DNA of 13,791 nucleotides. Origin: Nanobdellota archaeon (GTDB lineage: Archaea > Thermoproteota > Nitrososphaeria > Nitrososphaerales > Nitrosopumilaceae). A program made the translations under genes and the position numbers. Within the stretch, counting starts at the first letter, position 1, and every line of letters starts with the position of its first letter. The stretch lies in the NCBI GenBank assembly GCA_012030815.1, contig JAAUVF010000004.1, positions 1-13,791 on the forward strand, written 5' to 3'. A model generated the notes under the pieces. That model saw only the letters and a program-made list of their open reading frames with translations, did not search any database and was not told where the DNA came from. Shown here piece after piece: positions 13,669-13,791 of this stretch.

Positions 13669-13791
13669 AAAAATTCCTTAAAAAGTTTATTTCGATTTTT
13701 ATTAGAGTGAAAAAACGAAACTATTTAAAAAAATTGCGTTTAAAATGTATAAAAGAGTTATTGTAAAACTACAAACTTCAGTATATTTATT
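13669..13791. other. Right-edge AT-rich stretch with no supported gene
   Basis: About 120 bp, very AT-rich, with several TATA-like stretches on both strands (CTATTTAAAA at 13721-13730, GTATAAAAG at 13747-13755). It holds the probable promoter of the small minus-strand gene and perhaps that of a gene beyond the window. I see no RNA gene or repeat in it. Confidence 0.5.

Noticed and set aside
13745..13791. Plus-strand ATG opening MYKRVIVKLQTSVYL at the right edge
   Set aside because: Only 15 codons are visible, and the nearest TATA-like box is about 20 bp away, too close for the leaderless pattern seen elsewhere. It may be a gene start but cannot be supported.
1..13791. CRISPR array, insertion sequence, integrase or defence island
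   Set aside because: No regularly spaced repeats, transposase or terminal inverted repeats were seen; the gene content is core archaeal housekeeping.

Overview
The window looks like core chromosome of a low-GC, Nitrosopumilus-like ammonia-oxidising archaeon (Thaumarchaeota/Nitrososphaerota). The evidence is an archaeal information-processing set (TFB, Gar1, SRP19, S8e, aIF1A, aIF5A), archaeal ScpA/ScpB, an intron-containing tRNA-Tyr with encoded CCA, a single-domain cold-shock protein, a chlorite-dismutase-family protein, AT-rich DNA, and TATA-like boxes about 25-28 bp upstream of many first start codons (leaderless transcription). The genus is inferred from gene content and style, not from a search.

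Layout. 1-2136 (minus): a tight trio of Cld-family heme protein, DUF1802 protein and aldo/keto reductase, joined by 1-nt and 4-nt overlaps. 2245-3015 (minus): sufC, without sufB or sufD beside it. 3114-5092 (minus): S8e, SRP19, Gar1 and TFB, a translation/secretion/RNA-modification/transcription block; gar1 and tfb overlap by ATGA. 5157-6461 (minus): scpA-scpB condensin (kleisin) partners. 6557-8412 (plus): a zinc alcohol dehydrogenase, then a TPR-like/receiver protein. 8404-9540 (minus): a YkgJ-type cysteine-cluster protein and an Lrp/AsnC regulator. 9633-10269 (plus): aIF1A and a cold-shock protein. 10357-10483 (minus): tRNA-Tyr. 10598-11730 (plus): an unrecognised 203-aa protein and aIF5A. 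11760-13668 (minus): a CPA1-type cation/proton antiporter, a possible 33-aa ORF just before it, and a small unrecognised gene. The last ~120 bp hold no supported gene.

The most striking structural feature is that five genes (cld-like, DUF1802, scpA twice, antiporter, and the small gene at 13338-13668) can only be read by adding or removing one base, nearly always in a homopolymer. Reading across gives family-like full-length proteins, so most of these are probably sequencing or assembly errors rather than decay. I see no CRISPR array, insertion sequence, prophage or clear defence island. The best candidates for little-described biology are the Cld/DUF1802/AKR trio, the TPR-like/receiver fusion, the 33-aa ORF before the antiporter, and two unrecognised proteins.
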